From positions 1-48,210 of the forward strand of contig JAVBNW010000008.1 of the NCBI GenBank assembly GCA_031551255.1: DNA of 48,210 bases, in the 5' to 3' direction. A program made the position numbers and the translations under genes. Under the pieces are notes generated by a model. That model saw nothing but the letters and a program-made list of their open reading frames with translations, did no database searches and had not been told where the DNA came from. Source of the stretch: JAVBNW01 sp031551255. Its GTDB lineage: Bacteria; Bacillota; Clostridia; Christensenellales; UBA1750. Below are positions 1-8,814 of this stretch, piece by piece (within the stretch, counting starts at the first letter, position 1; each line of letters opens with the position of its first letter).

Positions 1-73
1 CGCATTGGTAGAGCTGAACCATCTGTTTTCGAAATTCTTCCGTGTATTCTCGCCGTGGACGCTTTCCTGACAT
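1..73 (-). mobile_element. IS3-family transposase OrfA, 5' end only
   Basis: Only the first 24 codons lie in the window, reading MSGKRPRREYTEEFRKQMVQ and onward, which is the usual opening of the helix-turn-helix OrfA protein of IS3-type elements in Firmicutes. An AAGGAGG ribosome site stands nine bases before the ATG. OrfA normally binds the terminal repeats, and OrfAB made by -1 frameshifting cuts and joins the ends. The element continues beyond the left edge. Its upstream end probably lies between about 100 and 165, but I cannot fix the terminal inverted repeat without the other end. The family call is from recognition of the N-terminus. Confidence 0.7.
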
Positions 74-151
74 GGATTCCCCCTCCTTCTTTACTTTACC
101 ACTCCTCTTCTTTTCTGCCTCTCTTAATGTAGCCGATCCAGTTCTTCTAAA

Positions 152-450
152 TTCCACAAGACGCCTCAGCGTCTTGTGGAAACAGGAGGGGCCACAAAGC
201 GGACATAGCCCCGACGTCGCAACATCGGGGCTATGAAGCGCAGTGGTACCCCGACGTCACTCAAAACCGCTGAAGCGATTTTGAGGAGTAAGAAGAACGA
301 CGGGGCTAGGATGCGGGAGCGCGCGGTCTTCGTCGGTCTTACTCCTCAAAAGCACCGCAGTGATTTTGAGGAAGAGGAGGGGCCACGAAGCGGACATACC
401 CCGATGACACCGCAGTGTTATCGGGGTATGTAGCGGAGTGCGACCCGACG
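152..450. repeat. Array of palindromic stem-loops with two direct copies
   Basis: Several hairpins are packed into 300 bases. At 152-181 a 13-bp perfect stem (TTCCACAAGACGC) closes on a CTCA loop. At 205-234 a 10-bp stem starts ATAGCCCCGA. At 260-285 and 345-370 there are CTCAAAA...TTTTGAG stems. At 279-293 and 337-351 a 15-bp perfect inverted repeat (TTTTGAGGAGTAAGA) spans 43 bases. At 395-430 CATACCCCGATGACAC pairs with GTGTTATCGGGGTATG. The stretches 185-256 and 376-450 are diverged direct copies of one unit, both starting GGAGGGGCCAC. Several loops share a core like CCGCAGTG. This resembles a REP- or MITE-type family; the type is inferred. Confidence 0.75.
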
Positions 451-1688
451 AGCTCCCACTCATTCACTACCAAATCGACGATTTGATCTGCGGTCTCCTC
501 CCAATACGGCATGAGATGCCCTTCATACTTATGGTAAATAAAGTTGCTTTGATACACCTCGAACCCGCCTTTGCGCCATTCCGCCCGGCCGGCAAGATAG
601 CCCGTGCATCCGTTCGTGTATCCATTCAAAAAGAAGAGGGAATTGTGTGTGCGGATCTGCGCGTCCAATGCGAGTTCGCAGAAGATTTCCTCCGCGAGCC
701 CGCAAAAGCATCCCTCGTTGATCTTAAAAAAGCTAATCTCGGCGGGTCGGGATTGGACTCTCTCCCCTTTGCTCCGCAAGTCTTCACAAGCTTTCAGCCA
801 TTCTTGAACCTCCGCGCCGGAAGAGCCGTTCGCAACCCTTTCGGCTTCCTCTTTTGAAGGAATGTCGGAATGAAAGGTCATATTTTTTGAAAACATCCGG
901 ATATCATATACATCCGTCAACGCAAAGCTGAGGCGCTTCGCGGCAGCGATAAAAATGCCCGCGATTCTGTGCAGGTCGTCAAGATTGCCTCCGCCTACCG
1001 CGGCTACGCCGGCGGGCTTTATGTTGCCCGCCGCGCCCTGCAAGACGACGATGGGGCACCCGAAAAAGGCCGTAAGCTCCTCGCGGGCGAGTCCAAAGTA
1101 ATCGCTGGAGATCTTAAAATTTTGCCACATGAGAACGTTCGCGTGGGCGACAACCCTCGTAACCACCGCGATGGGCTTGCCGGTGTTTGCGTCGGCAACC
1201 ATCAGCGCCCCAAGGCGGTTGTCGGTAATGGAGCATCCGTCCCGCCGGTTCTCTCCAATATCTGCCGTCGTCAGCGCCCAAGCGACCTTGCACGGCAATA
1301 CGTTTGTCTTCGCGTTCTCAACGCATTCGATGATCTTCTCGCATAGGAAGCTAAAATACCTCTCCCCGTTTTGCGCATATCGCGTCGGCTCCGGAGCGGA
1401 ATGCGTGTGCGAAAAATTGAGCATGACGTGGGCGGTATCGGCGCCTAGGCAGGCTGCCACGCTTAAGCGTAGCGTGTCGGCAAGGCGGACGGTTAGCCCC
1501 AGGTTATCGATGGCAACCAGGCAGAAGGTTTCGCCATCCCTTTGAAACAACAGCGCCTGCGCAAAAAGATGGTGAAGCACCCCCTGTGAGACAGGATCGG
1601 GCCGGTAACAGCCGATAAGAGCCGTTGGGAAATCGGGCGTGATGTCGATCTGCGAGCATGCCGCCTCGCAAACGCCGCTTTGTTTCAT
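339..1688 (-). CDS. Neutral/alkaline ceramidase-like protein (putative)
   Basis: The product is about 449 residues. It resembles the neutral ceramidase superfamily: a histidine-rich NFSHTHSAPEP stretch matches the HxHxxP-type metal site, followed by a Gly-rich QGAAGNIKP segment. Known members hydrolyse N-acyl bonds of ceramides, but bacterial relatives of this short form are often called hypothetical, so the substrate is open. I chose the ATG at 1688 because AAGGAGA lies ten bases upstream; longer frames starting further up lack such a site. No signal peptide is visible. The last ~40 residues, after about VNEWELVGSH, are encoded by the palindromic repeat array, so the native C-terminus was probably replaced. 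A hairpin terminator separates it from the aminopeptidase gene. Confidence 0.6.
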   Translation of the reverse strand: MKQSGVCEAACSQIDITPDFPTALIGCYRPDPVSQGVLHHLFAQALLFQRDGETFCLVAIDNLGLTVRLADTLRLSVAACLGADTAHVMLNFSHTHSAPEPTRYAQNGERYFSFLCEKIIECVENAKTNVLPCKVAWALTTADIGENRRDGCSITDNRLGALMVADANTGKPIAVVTRVVAHANVLMWQNFKISSDYFGLAREELTAFFGCPIVVLQGAAGNIKPAGVAAVGGGNLDDLHRIAGIFIAAAKRLSFALTDVYDIRMFSKNMTFHSDIPSKEEAERVANGSSGAEVQEWLKACEDLRSKGERVQSRPAEISFFKINEGCFCGLAEEIFCELALDAQIRTHNSLFFLNGYTNGCTGYLAGRAEWRKGGFEVYQSNFIYHKYEGHLMPYWEETADQIVDLVVNEWELVGSHSATYPDNTAVSSGYVRFVAPPLPQNHCGAFEE

Positions 1689-1744
1689 TGCGCTTTCTCC
1701 TTGAATGCCCATGATGTCATTTAAACCATATGCAAAATGAAAAT

Positions 1745-1769
1745 CCCCGCGGCGCCAAGCGCCGCGGGG
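1745..1769 (-). terminator. Hairpin terminator after the aminopeptidase gene
   Basis: CCCCGCGGCG and CGCCGCGGGG form a perfect 10-bp GC stem with a five-base loop, 15 bases past the aminopeptidase stop. On the minus strand the stem is followed by ATTTTCATTTTG, a weak T-rich tract. Confidence 0.7.
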
Positions 1770-1783
1770 AACGGATACATGGC

Positions 1784-2899
1784 CTATTTTAGGTTTTCGG
1801 GGTTGAGTACGTGCAAATCTTCGGGGATGAATACGCCGTCTTTGCGGATCAGCTCGCCGTCGAAGAACATCTCGCCGCCGCCGTATTCCTTGGTTTGAAT
1901 CATCACCATATCCCAGTGCAGCGCAGACGAGTTTCCGTTGGGCGCCTCGTCGTAGCAATTGCCCGGGGTAAAGTGGAACGAGCCGGCGATCTTCTCGTCG
2001 AACAGCGTGTCCTTCATCGGAAACGTAATGTAGGGGTTGACGCCGATCGCGAACTCGCCTACATAGCGCGAGCCCTCGTCTCTGTCGAGGATCTCGTTGA
2101 GCTTGTCCGTCAGATTCGAGGTTGCTTGCACGATCTTGCCGTCTTTAAATGTAAGCGATATGTTCTCAAACGTATCGCCGTCGTGCAGCGAAGGGGTGTT
2201 GAAGGTAACGGTTCCGTTCACCGAGTCCCTGACGGGCGCGGTGAAGATCTCACCGTCGGGGATGTTCATTTCTCCCGCGCACTTCACCGCCGGAATGCCC
2301 TTGATCGAAAAGGTAAAGTCGGTGCCGGGGCCGGCGATGCGCACGTTGTCGGTCTTCTCCATGCGTGCCTTAAGCGCATCCATGGCCCTGTCCATCTTGC
2401 CGTAATCAAGGCAGCATACCTTAAAGTAATAGTCTTCAAACGCTTCGGTCGACATGCCCGCCGCCTGCGCCATGGATGGCGTGGGATAACGCAGCACCAC
2501 CCAGCGCGTCGACGGCACGCGAATTTTCGAATGCACCTTCTGGCCGTAATGCTTGGAGTACACCTTCATCTTATCGCTCGGCACGTCGGAAAGCTCGGTG
2601 GCGTTGTCCCCGGCGCGCACGCCGATGTAGCACTTGACGCCCTTCATAAAGGCGGCGTCTTGCTCGCTCCAAAAATCGGCCTGTTCCGGGGAAATACCCA
2701 TGAGCATCGCGCGGGTCACCGAGGCGTCGCGCAACCATACATAGGGGTAACCGCCCGCTTTGTAGGCTTCGGCAATCAGTTCGCCGACGAATTCGGTTTC
2801 AAGCCCCGTATTTTCAATCAGCACCCTTTCGCCCTTTTGAAGCCTTACGGAATAGTTGATCAGGTTGTGCGCCAGTTGAGTAAGCCGTGGATCCTTCAT
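1784..2899 (-). CDS. M29 family metallo-aminopeptidase (AmpS/AmpT-like)
   Basis: This 371-residue protein has the usual length and motifs of peptidase family M29, cytosolic enzymes that remove N-terminal residues from peptides with a two-metal centre. Visible family segments are GEMNIPDGEIFTAPV and GEFAIGVNP, each with a metal-ligand glutamate, and the region FHFTPGNCYDE...SSALHWDMV with ligand histidines and aspartate. There is no signal peptide. The start overlaps the stop of the upstream glycosyltransferase gene by four bases (ATGA) with GAGGAAAAA before it, so the two are translationally coupled. The pairing with a lipid-linked sugar transferase has no obvious functional logic. Family assignment is firm; the physiological substrate is unknown. 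Confidence 0.93.
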   Translation of the reverse strand: MKDPRLTQLAHNLINYSVRLQKGERVLIENTGLETEFVGELIAEAYKAGGYPYVWLRDASVTRAMLMGISPEQADFWSEQDAAFMKGVKCYIGVRAGDNATELSDVPSDKMKVYSKHYGQKVHSKIRVPSTRWVVLRYPTPSMAQAAGMSTEAFEDYYFKVCCLDYGKMDRAMDALKARMEKTDNVRIAGPGTDFTFSIKGIPAVKCAGEMNIPDGEIFTAPVRDSVNGTVTFNTPSLHDGDTFENISLTFKDGKIVQATSNLTDKLNEILDRDEGSRYVGEFAIGVNPYITFPMKDTLFDEKIAGSFHFTPGNCYDEAPNGNSSALHWDMVMIQTKEYGGGEMFFDGELIRKDGVFIPEDLHVLNPENLK

Positions 2900-3831
2900 A
2901 GTTTTTCCTCCTCAAAACCGCGTTTCTCCGCGATAAAATAGAGCGGCCTAGCCTTTACATCCTCAAATATGCGGCCGATATACGCCCCCAGCAGAGCGAT
3001 GCCCAGCAGGATCAAGCCCCCCATGGCGATAATGGACGCAATGATGCCCTGCGTTCCAAGAGCGCCCGCCCCCAGCAGGAAAGCGATCAACAAACCCAAC
3101 CACCAGCAAAGGCCGCCCAGCGCGAACACAGATCCCACAATGCCCACCAGGGCGATGGGCCTTGACGAGAACGAAAAAATCCCGTCCGCCGCGAGCCTGA
3201 GCATTTTTTTGAGCGTATACTTCGTTTCGCCCGCAAAGCGCTCTTCCCTGACAAACTCTACGGGCGTCTGGCGAAAGCCAACCCAGGCGATCATGCCGCG
3301 CAGATAGCGGCTGTGCTCGGGCATGGTTTTGAGCGCATTGATCACCACGCGGTCGATCAAGCGAAAGTCGCTGGTATCCTTGGGGATGGGAAAGCCGGAT
3401 ACGGCGGTGACGAGCCGGTAGTAAGCCGATGCCGTAAGCTTTTTTAGGAACGATTCTCCCTTGCGCTTGATGCGCTTTCCGTAGACCACCTGGTAGCCCT
3501 CGCGCCACTTCTCGAGCATTTGGGGCAAAAGCTCGGGAGGATCTTGAAGATCGGCATCGATAATAAAGGCGCAATCCCCGCGCGCGTGATCGAGCCCCGC
3601 CGTAAGCGCGATCATCTGCCCTGCGTTGCGGGCGACGGAGAGCAGGCGCACATGAGCGTCCACCGCCTGCAGTTCCCTCGCGATTTCCATCGTGCGGTCG
3701 GCGCTTGCGTCATCCACAAAGATCAGCTCGTAATCGCAGTTGGCCGCTTGGCATACTGCCGTAAGGCGTCTATATGTCTCGGAAAGCACTTCCTGTTCGT
3801 TATACATGGGAACGATCACCGACAGCAACAT
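2896..3831 (-). CDS. GT2 glycosyltransferase, polyprenyl-phosphate type (GtrB/DPM1-like)
   Basis: About 311 residues. The N-terminal two thirds is a GT-A fold family 2 domain: SVIVPMYNEQEVL opening, FVDDASADRT, and the metal-binding DADLQDPPE motif. The C-terminal third holds two membrane segments (about residues 225-255 and 260-290). This architecture belongs to enzymes that move a sugar from a nucleotide sugar to undecaprenyl phosphate at the inner membrane face. The ATG at 3831 was chosen because the homologous core begins there and an AAGGGG site precedes it; upstream codons do not look coding. No flippase or second transferase is adjacent, so the glycan served is unknown. Confidence 0.9.
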   Translation of the reverse strand: MLLSVIVPMYNEQEVLSETYRRLTAVCQAANCDYELIFVDDASADRTMEIARELQAVDAHVRLLSVARNAGQMIALTAGLDHARGDCAFIIDADLQDPPELLPQMLEKWREGYQVVYGKRIKRKGESFLKKLTASAYYRLVTAVSGFPIPKDTSDFRLIDRVVINALKTMPEHSRYLRGMIAWVGFRQTPVEFVREERFAGETKYTLKKMLRLAADGIFSFSSRPIALVGIVGSVFALGGLCWWLGLLIAFLLGAGALGTQGIIASIIAMGGLILLGIALLGAYIGRIFEDVKARPLYFIAEKRGFEEEKL

Positions 3832-3937
3832 GCTCTCACCCCTTGTCCTTGTGTAGCATACCCGTTTCTTCATGCAAAGTAAAGGAATTTTCCACCATGG
3901 CGTTCGCATACTGACCCCTGAAAAGCTTATACACAAG

Positions 3938-3966
3938 TTGGCATCGCGGCTTTTCTATGGTATACT
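3938..3966 (+). promoter_or_regulatory. Sigma-A-type promoter for the cyclase gene
   Basis: TTGGCA (3938-3943) and TATACT (3961-3966) are separated by 17 bases, and the gene start lies 60 bases downstream. Confidence 0.75.
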
Positions 3967-4026
3967 GAACTTATTCATTTGCCTTTCTAAAAACATTTTC
4001 TGCATTCTGGTTCGAGGAGACGTGTC

Positions 4027-5754
4027 ATGTCGCTGGACATTTTTCGCGAAATCTACAAAAACTTGCAGTTCCCCGTGATTGTATGCGAAAAAAATGATGA
4101 AATGACCATTCTATTCGCCAACATAAGCGCCGTCATTTTGCTCGCCCCATCCTTATCGACGTCTCACAGCGTATCCGCCATGCAAGGATTGCCGCTTGGG
4201 CAATTGTTCAAGTTCCATAGCGAAGACGAGCGGCAGACTATGTTGCGGGCGTTGTTCAGCGCGGGGCGTCTGCAATGGTATCCCACGACGGTCATGCTCG
4301 AGGGCGGGGCCATATCGCAGTTCTTTGTCTCCGCGAACGTCGTGGCGCACGATGGGCGGGATTACTGCTTGCTGTATATTTTGCGCGAAAAGAGCGGCTA
4401 TGGCGAAGCGGGCAGCATCAACGACGTTATCTTTTCCATCCTGGATGCATCCTATCACTCAAGCGACGTCGATGCATCTATCGAATCCATTTTGTCCATC
4501 ATCGGCAACTATATCGGCGTTAGCCGCGCATATGTGTTTGAAGATTCGCAAAACCGCAACACATACGAGTGGTGCGCTCCCGGCATTGCTCCTACGCGCG
4601 AAGATCTTAAAAATCTGCGCATGGCGCATTGCAAGCACAGTGCCGCCTATAGCGAATCCGGAGCATATATCAGCGATGACATCCGCAACCTACCCGATGC
4701 CGATCGCCTGATCCTCTCCTCGGATGACATCAAGGCGCTGGCCATATTACCCCTTTATCACGCGAACGTTCCGTTCGGCTATATCGGTTTTGACGACTGC
4801 GCGGTCTGCCGGGCGTGGGGTTTTCAAGATTTTCAAATCATGCGCAGCATCGCAAGCGTCATATCCTCATTGATCGACCGCCGAAACGCTGAAAAAGAAG
4901 CAAAGCGCAGCCTGGAGATTCTACAGACGATTACGGACAACACCGATTCCATTATCTATGTCAGCGACCTTGCGACTTACGAACTAAAATTTATCAACCG
5001 AACCTTGGCTAAGGCCTTTCATCTCGATCCGAGCGACATCATCGGAAAAAAGTGCTGGCAGGTTTTGCAAAAGGATATGCAAGGCCCCTGCCACTTTTGC
5101 CCCGTCCCCTACCTGCTGAATGAAAATAGCGCGGGCAATGATTACGAATGGGAATTTCAAAACACGGTTACAGGCCGATGGTTCTGGTCGAAAGATGCGA
5201 TCATAGATTGGATCGACGGCACGCGCATGCATATGGAAACCTCAGTAGACATCACCTATCGCAAGGACTATGAAGAGCAGCTGCGTCAATTCGCCACCAT
5301 AGATTCGCTAACAGGCATCCACAACAGAGAATACGGCTATGCGGCGCTGCAGGATGCGCATAGCAGCGTTTGCTTCTCCGGCAAGACATATAGCCTGTGC
5401 TTTATCGATTTGGATGGGCTCAAGGCCGTGAACGATCGCTACGGCCACCAAATGGGAGACGATATGATCAAGCGGGCCGTCACGGCCATCCGCGCCTTCA
5501 TCCGCCCCTCCGATATGTTGTGCCGCTGGGGCGGCGACGAGTTCCTCGTGCTGTTCGATTGCGATGCGGGCGCCGCCGAGTCGGTGATGCTCGATATAAT
5601 AAAGGATCTTGATGCGACCAACCAAACCGGCGGGCTTGCCTATACGCTTTCCCTAAGCTTCGGCATCGCCGGTTTGTCTGCCGATACAACCGTAGATGCC
5701 GTTGTCACCGCCGCAGATGGCGTCATGTACGAAAACAAAATGTCGAAACGGTAA
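4027..5754 (+). CDS. Diguanylate cyclase with GAF, PAS and GGDEF domains
   Basis: The 575-residue protein has a sensory N-terminus (about 1-125), a GAF-like domain (about 135-285), a PAS domain (about 295-415) and a C-terminal GGDEF domain (about 425-575). The catalytic WGGDEF motif is intact. An RxxD motif (RPSD) sits five residues before it, the position of the inhibitory c-di-GMP site, so product feedback is expected. The PAS domain carries a Cys cluster (KKCW...GPCHFCP) that could bind metal or sense redox state. No membrane segment is seen. GAGGAGA lies before the ATG. It has its own promoter and is monocistronic. Family and activity are firm; the signal is unknown. Confidence 0.93.
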   Translation: MSLDIFREIYKNLQFPVIVCEKNDEMTILFANISAVILLAPSLSTSHSVSAMQGLPLGQLFKFHSEDERQTMLRALFSAGRLQWYPTTVMLEGGAISQFFVSANVVAHDGRDYCLLYILREKSGYGEAGSINDVIFSILDASYHSSDVDASIESILSIIGNYIGVSRAYVFEDSQNRNTYEWCAPGIAPTREDLKNLRMAHCKHSAAYSESGAYISDDIRNLPDADRLILSSDDIKALAILPLYHANVPFGYIGFDDCAVCRAWGFQDFQIMRSIASVISSLIDRRNAEKEAKRSLEILQTITDNTDSIIYVSDLATYELKFINRTLAKAFHLDPSDIIGKKCWQVLQKDMQGPCHFCPVPYLLNENSAGNDYEWEFQNTVTGRWFWSKDAIIDWIDGTRMHMETSVDITYRKDYEEQLRQFATIDSLTGIHNREYGYAALQDAHSSVCFSGKTYSLCFIDLDGLKAVNDRYGHQMGDDMIKRAVTAIRAFIRPSDMLCRWGGDEFLVLFDCDAGAAESVMLDIIKDLDATNQTGGLAYTLSLSFGIAGLSADTTVDAVVTAADGVMYENKMSKR

Positions 5755-5783
5755 CGCGATATCTTGCCGTTACCGCGCAAAAA

Positions 5784-5812
5784 GGCGCCCGCGCTTACAA
5801 AAGCGCGGCGCC
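5784..5812 (-). terminator. Convergent hairpin terminator
   Basis: GGCGCCCGCGCTT pairs with AAGCGCGGCGCC (one bulged base). On the minus strand TTTTT follows directly (5779-5783), which makes it a proper terminator for the amidase gene, about 180 bases beyond its stop. It can also stop the cyclase transcript. The stretch 5813-5991 holds nothing else I recognise. Confidence 0.65.
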
Positions 5813-5991
5813 TCTAGTCGACGGCGAAGCCAGCAAAGGAAAACTGCCGAAAATTACACAAGGTATGCCTTTCCCGGAGGCCTCTGGGCGATGACGGGTT
5901 GCTTTCTTTCTCCATGTTAAAAGCAATCCGGCATGTATGAGTCATGTCAAGGATCCGCACTTCTCAGTGACAAGCTAAAGAGTGTGCAGAA

Positions 5992-6888
5992 CTATCGTCC
6001 ATCGGCCGGGCGCATCGCATCGATCGCCACAAGACTGCGGGCCTTATAGTCGCACAGCGTTTCGATTCCATATTCCCGGGCCAGCTCGCGTACCGAAGCC
6101 TCGCCCCGGCCGGAGAGCATGAGCCAATGCTCCCGCTCGTATACATCTACGGATATTTCCGGATGCTCGCGAGATAGTTTGGCAATCTTGTCGGCATTGA
6201 AGTTGCGATGGCAAAGCACCCTGTCCATATCAAATCGCAGTTCAAAAGCGGCGGCCGGCCCTGCCACGTGATATGCGCGTTCGTGGCCGTCGATATCCAC
6301 AAGGGTACAGTCCGGAAACCGCGTGCAACTGACGACGGCGTAGTGGTGGTTGAGCGCATGCGCCCTTAGGGATACGCCCGCCGAATACTCGCTCGGCCAT
6401 AGGATGAGCTCGGCGCCCTGCCGCGCCATCTCTTCCCACATGCCGGAGAAGTTGACGTCGAAGCAGATGGCAAGGCCCACTTTGCCCACATCGGTTTCGA
6501 TAACCTTCGCCGCGCGTCCGGGCGTGGCCGGAGGTTGCTTATCAAATTCGCCCCAGTAGGGATAGAGCTTGTCGTACCTTCCGAGCACTTCCCCATCCCG
6601 ACCAAACAACAGTGCGGTGTTGAGCCGCTCCCCCGCAGACCCTTTCATGCCGACCGGACAGCATATATGCGAGTGAAAGCTTCGCGCCAGCTGTGCCATA
6701 CCATTTAAAAACAAATCGCCGGGCTCATGCATACGTTCAGCACCGGTGCAGGTTTCGGGCAACATGATAAAGTCAAGCCCCGGCCTGGCACTGGAGCGCA
6801 CTCTGCGAAGAATTTCATCCTCCGCGACAGGATGCATAGGTAGCGGAAGGCATAGAATTGATATCTCTTTCAAGTCCCTTCCCCCCAT
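5992..6888 (-). CDS. Nitrilase-superfamily carbon-nitrogen hydrolase
   Basis: The protein (298 residues from the ATG) belongs to the nitrilase superfamily, which hydrolyses amides or nitriles through a Glu-Lys-Cys triad. All three residues are visible: E45 in LPETC, K107 in RYDKLYP and C142 in ICFDVNF. The C-terminal 60 residues are a poorly conserved extension. No signal peptide is present. The start is uncertain: a promoter at 6905-6933 would leave about 10 bases before the ATG at 6888, whereas a TTG at 6873 is preceded by GGGGGGAAGGGAC and gives a normal leader. It is monocistronic. The substrate cannot be read from sequence; N-carbamoyl or simple amides are typical. Confidence 0.9.
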   Translation of the reverse strand: MGGRDLKEISILCLPLPMHPVAEDEILRRVRSSARPGLDFIMLPETCTGAERMHEPGDLFLNGMAQLARSFHSHICCPVGMKGSAGERLNTALLFGRDGEVLGRYDKLYPYWGEFDKQPPATPGRAAKVIETDVGKVGLAICFDVNFSGMWEEMARQGAELILWPSEYSAGVSLRAHALNHHYAVVSCTRFPDCTLVDIDGHERAYHVAGPAAAFELRFDMDRVLCHRNFNADKIAKLSREHPEISVDVYEREHWLMLSGRGEASVRELAREYGIETLCDYKARSLVAIDAMRPADGR

Positions 6889-6904
6889 TTGCAGTAGTTA
6901 TTTT

Positions 6905-6933
6905 ATTGTAAACAATATCCTCCGCCATTGCAA
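6905..6933 (-). promoter_or_regulatory. Promoter of the amidase gene
   Basis: On the minus strand TTGCAA (6933-6928) and TACAAT (6910-6905) are 17 bases apart. The expected start of transcription is near 6898. Confidence 0.6.
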
Positions 6934-7361
6934 GCACACTCCGTACCTTCCTTCCGAAAAATGTGGATTCGGGGCCTCAAAAGGCCATAATTGTCACCGC
7001 GCCGGATTGAGGATAACCTATAATTTAGCCGATCATGTTAAGCAGGCCAAATTTCCATCTTCACGTAGCATGTGTAATGAAAGGCGCCAGCGTTGAAAGA
7101 TATTTTAGAGAATGATAAAATGGCGCAAGTATGCGCGGCGGTTCCATATATTGATAAAAAACCGAATGTTTTCACAGTAAAAGAAATGGTTACCCTAATC
7201 TACCCAAGGGCATTGCATTAGCTTACAAAAGCATAGCGGCATTTCGGCAATGAATCGAAGGGTGTGTGCTTAAAACTGCGAATATTCGCTGAAAAGAGAA
7301 TGAAGCGCGCCCGACTATTCGCTTGCGCTCAACGACCTGGTAAATAATGGAGGGATGGCGG
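6934..7361. other. Intergenic region before the AgrC-like kinase
   Basis: The stretch holds one possible small gene (7093-7221) and a perfect 12-bp palindrome GCGAATATTCGC at 7278-7289. The palindrome could be a regulator site for the kinase gene. No convincing promoter or RNA family was found. Confidence 0.4.
7093..7221 (+). CDS. Possible 42-residue small protein upstream of the kinase
   Basis: A TTG at 7093 preceded by AAAGG opens a frame of 42 codons ending TAG. The product begins MKDILENDKMAQVCAAVPYI and ends in RALH, with one cysteine. Its position before an AgrC-like receptor kinase makes a peptide signal conceivable, but it lacks the amphipathic leader and charged tail of AgrD. It may also be a gene remnant or chance frame. 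Confidence 0.25.
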   Translation: MKDILENDKMAQVCAAVPYIDKKPNVFTVKEMVTLIYPRALH

Positions 7362-8762
7362 ATGAGGACGCTATTACTATATTTACAAATGCAGGCATTT
7401 TCCCTTCTTCTTTCCACTGCCAGCGTCATGCTCACCAATATCGTTCTCGTCGCCGAGACATTCATGCTTACAAAACGCAACATAAAAATAGGCAACTTGC
7501 TCTGCGGAACGCTCCTGATGGCGCTTATTCAGGTGCTGCCCCTATATTCTGCCGCCTACTTTTATGTGCTCGGCGATATCGATGAAATGATCTACAATTT
7601 TATTGTTTTTCCGCTGCCCGTGGTTTTACTGCTGTACTACCCGATTTACCGCACTATATTCAAGGCGCCGAGCGGGATGGTGCTGATATCCATAGAATGG
7701 GTATTGATGGCCCAATTTCTCGCGCGACTAACATTCTTGCAGATTTCGAGTGTGTGGGAGGCAATTTTCCCCCCCACCCTCCTCACGGGCGGTATGTATC
7801 GTTCGGACATCCCGGCCATGATGATTACCAATGTGCTTCTCATTGCCAGCTACGGCGTCCTAAAAAGATTTATGACGAAAACAAAGCACTATCTCGTGTT
7901 GCCGCATAATTATTCACAAACGAACATCGCAAAAAGGCTGATACATTCCATGATTTTCCTGTCCACATCCTATATCATGCAGGTGAGCGTCCGCATTGCG
8001 TTTTCGCTCTATCATCGAGAACAGGCAGGTTGGATCTCGATCTTGATCTATTTTCTCTTAATCGTCTTTCAGACATTTTCCCTGCTCGATCAATACTACA
8101 AAAACAGGCGCTTGGCCATTGAGTGGCAGATGAAGGAGACGGAACTATACATCAAATCGCTGCTTCGCGTCAATACGGAGTTTCGCCAGGTCAAGCACGA
8201 TTTTTACAACATCCTGCAAACCTATGGCGGATATTTGGCGCTGCCGGATATCGAAGGTTTGCGCAAATACCATCGATCGGTTGTACAGACCACCACAAAG
8301 GCGGGAATCGACCTTGATATGGTCGAATCGCTGCGAAATCGGATGCCTATCTATACGCTCCTACAGATTAAGACGGATATGGCGGTCGAATACGGCGTCT
8401 CCATCGCCATCCAACGAATGGACGCATTGGCCCATGCCGCGATGAGCGACCTGGACTTGTGCCGCATCCTGAGCAACCTGCTCGACAATGCGGTTCAAGC
8501 CGCCGCCTTCTCCGAAACAAAGCACATAAGCGTCATCTGCGAGAAAAAGGACAATCGCATTCATATGACGCTGACCAACAGTACCGCCGGCGCGGTGGAT
8601 ATCACGCGTATCTTCGATCCCGGCTTCACAACTAAGGCCAACCATAGCGGCCAAGGGCTATGCTCCGTAAAAAGCATCGTGGACGCTCATAAAAATTGCT
8701 CCATACAAGCGACATATGAAGATGGGCGGTTTACCGTGCACCTTCATTTGGGTATGGTGTGA
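7362..8762 (+). CDS. AgrC-like sensor histidine kinase (GHKL family), orphan
   Basis: About 466 residues. The N-terminal half is strongly hydrophobic with six or so membrane segments (up to about residue 250), as in peptide-sensing AgrC/ComD receptors. The phosphoacceptor box VKHDFYNILQ (His near 279) and the N-box ILSNLLDNAVQAA are intact, followed by a short GHKL ATPase ending in GQGLCSVKSIV. I place the start at the ATG at 7362, eight bases after GGAGG, rather than the ATG at 7347 that overlaps this site. No LytTR regulator, AgrB or AgrD is adjacent, so the partner must lie elsewhere or be lost. The family assignment is good; the ligand is unknown. Confidence 0.85.
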   Translation: MRTLLLYLQMQAFSLLLSTASVMLTNIVLVAETFMLTKRNIKIGNLLCGTLLMALIQVLPLYSAAYFYVLGDIDEMIYNFIVFPLPVVLLLYYPIYRTIFKAPSGMVLISIEWVLMAQFLARLTFLQISSVWEAIFPPTLLTGGMYRSDIPAMMITNVLLIASYGVLKRFMTKTKHYLVLPHNYSQTNIAKRLIHSMIFLSTSYIMQVSVRIAFSLYHREQAGWISILIYFLLIVFQTFSLLDQYYKNRRLAIEWQMKETELYIKSLLRVNTEFRQVKHDFYNILQTYGGYLALPDIEGLRKYHRSVVQTTTKAGIDLDMVESLRNRMPIYTLLQIKTDMAVEYGVSIAIQRMDALAHAAMSDLDLCRILSNLLDNAVQAAAFSETKHISVICEKKDNRIHMTLTNSTAGAVDITRIFDPGFTTKANHSGQGLCSVKSIVDAHKNCSIQATYEDGRFTVHLHLGMV

Positions 8763-8814
8763 ACCAATATGCGCGCATTTTCGAACCGGAGATAAGGTTT
8801 AAATTCAGTCAATA

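Noticed and set aside
152..450. CRISPR array
   Set aside because: The units are palindromic with long stems and irregular spacing; there are no unique spacers of equal length and no cas genes.
1811..2941. 376-codon plus-strand frame opposite the M29 gene
   Set aside because: It is an antisense shadow of a clearly recognised gene and has no family match or ribosome site.
7093..7221. AgrD autoinducer precursor
   Set aside because: No amphipathic leader, no C-terminal acidic recognition tail and no AgrB gene nearby.
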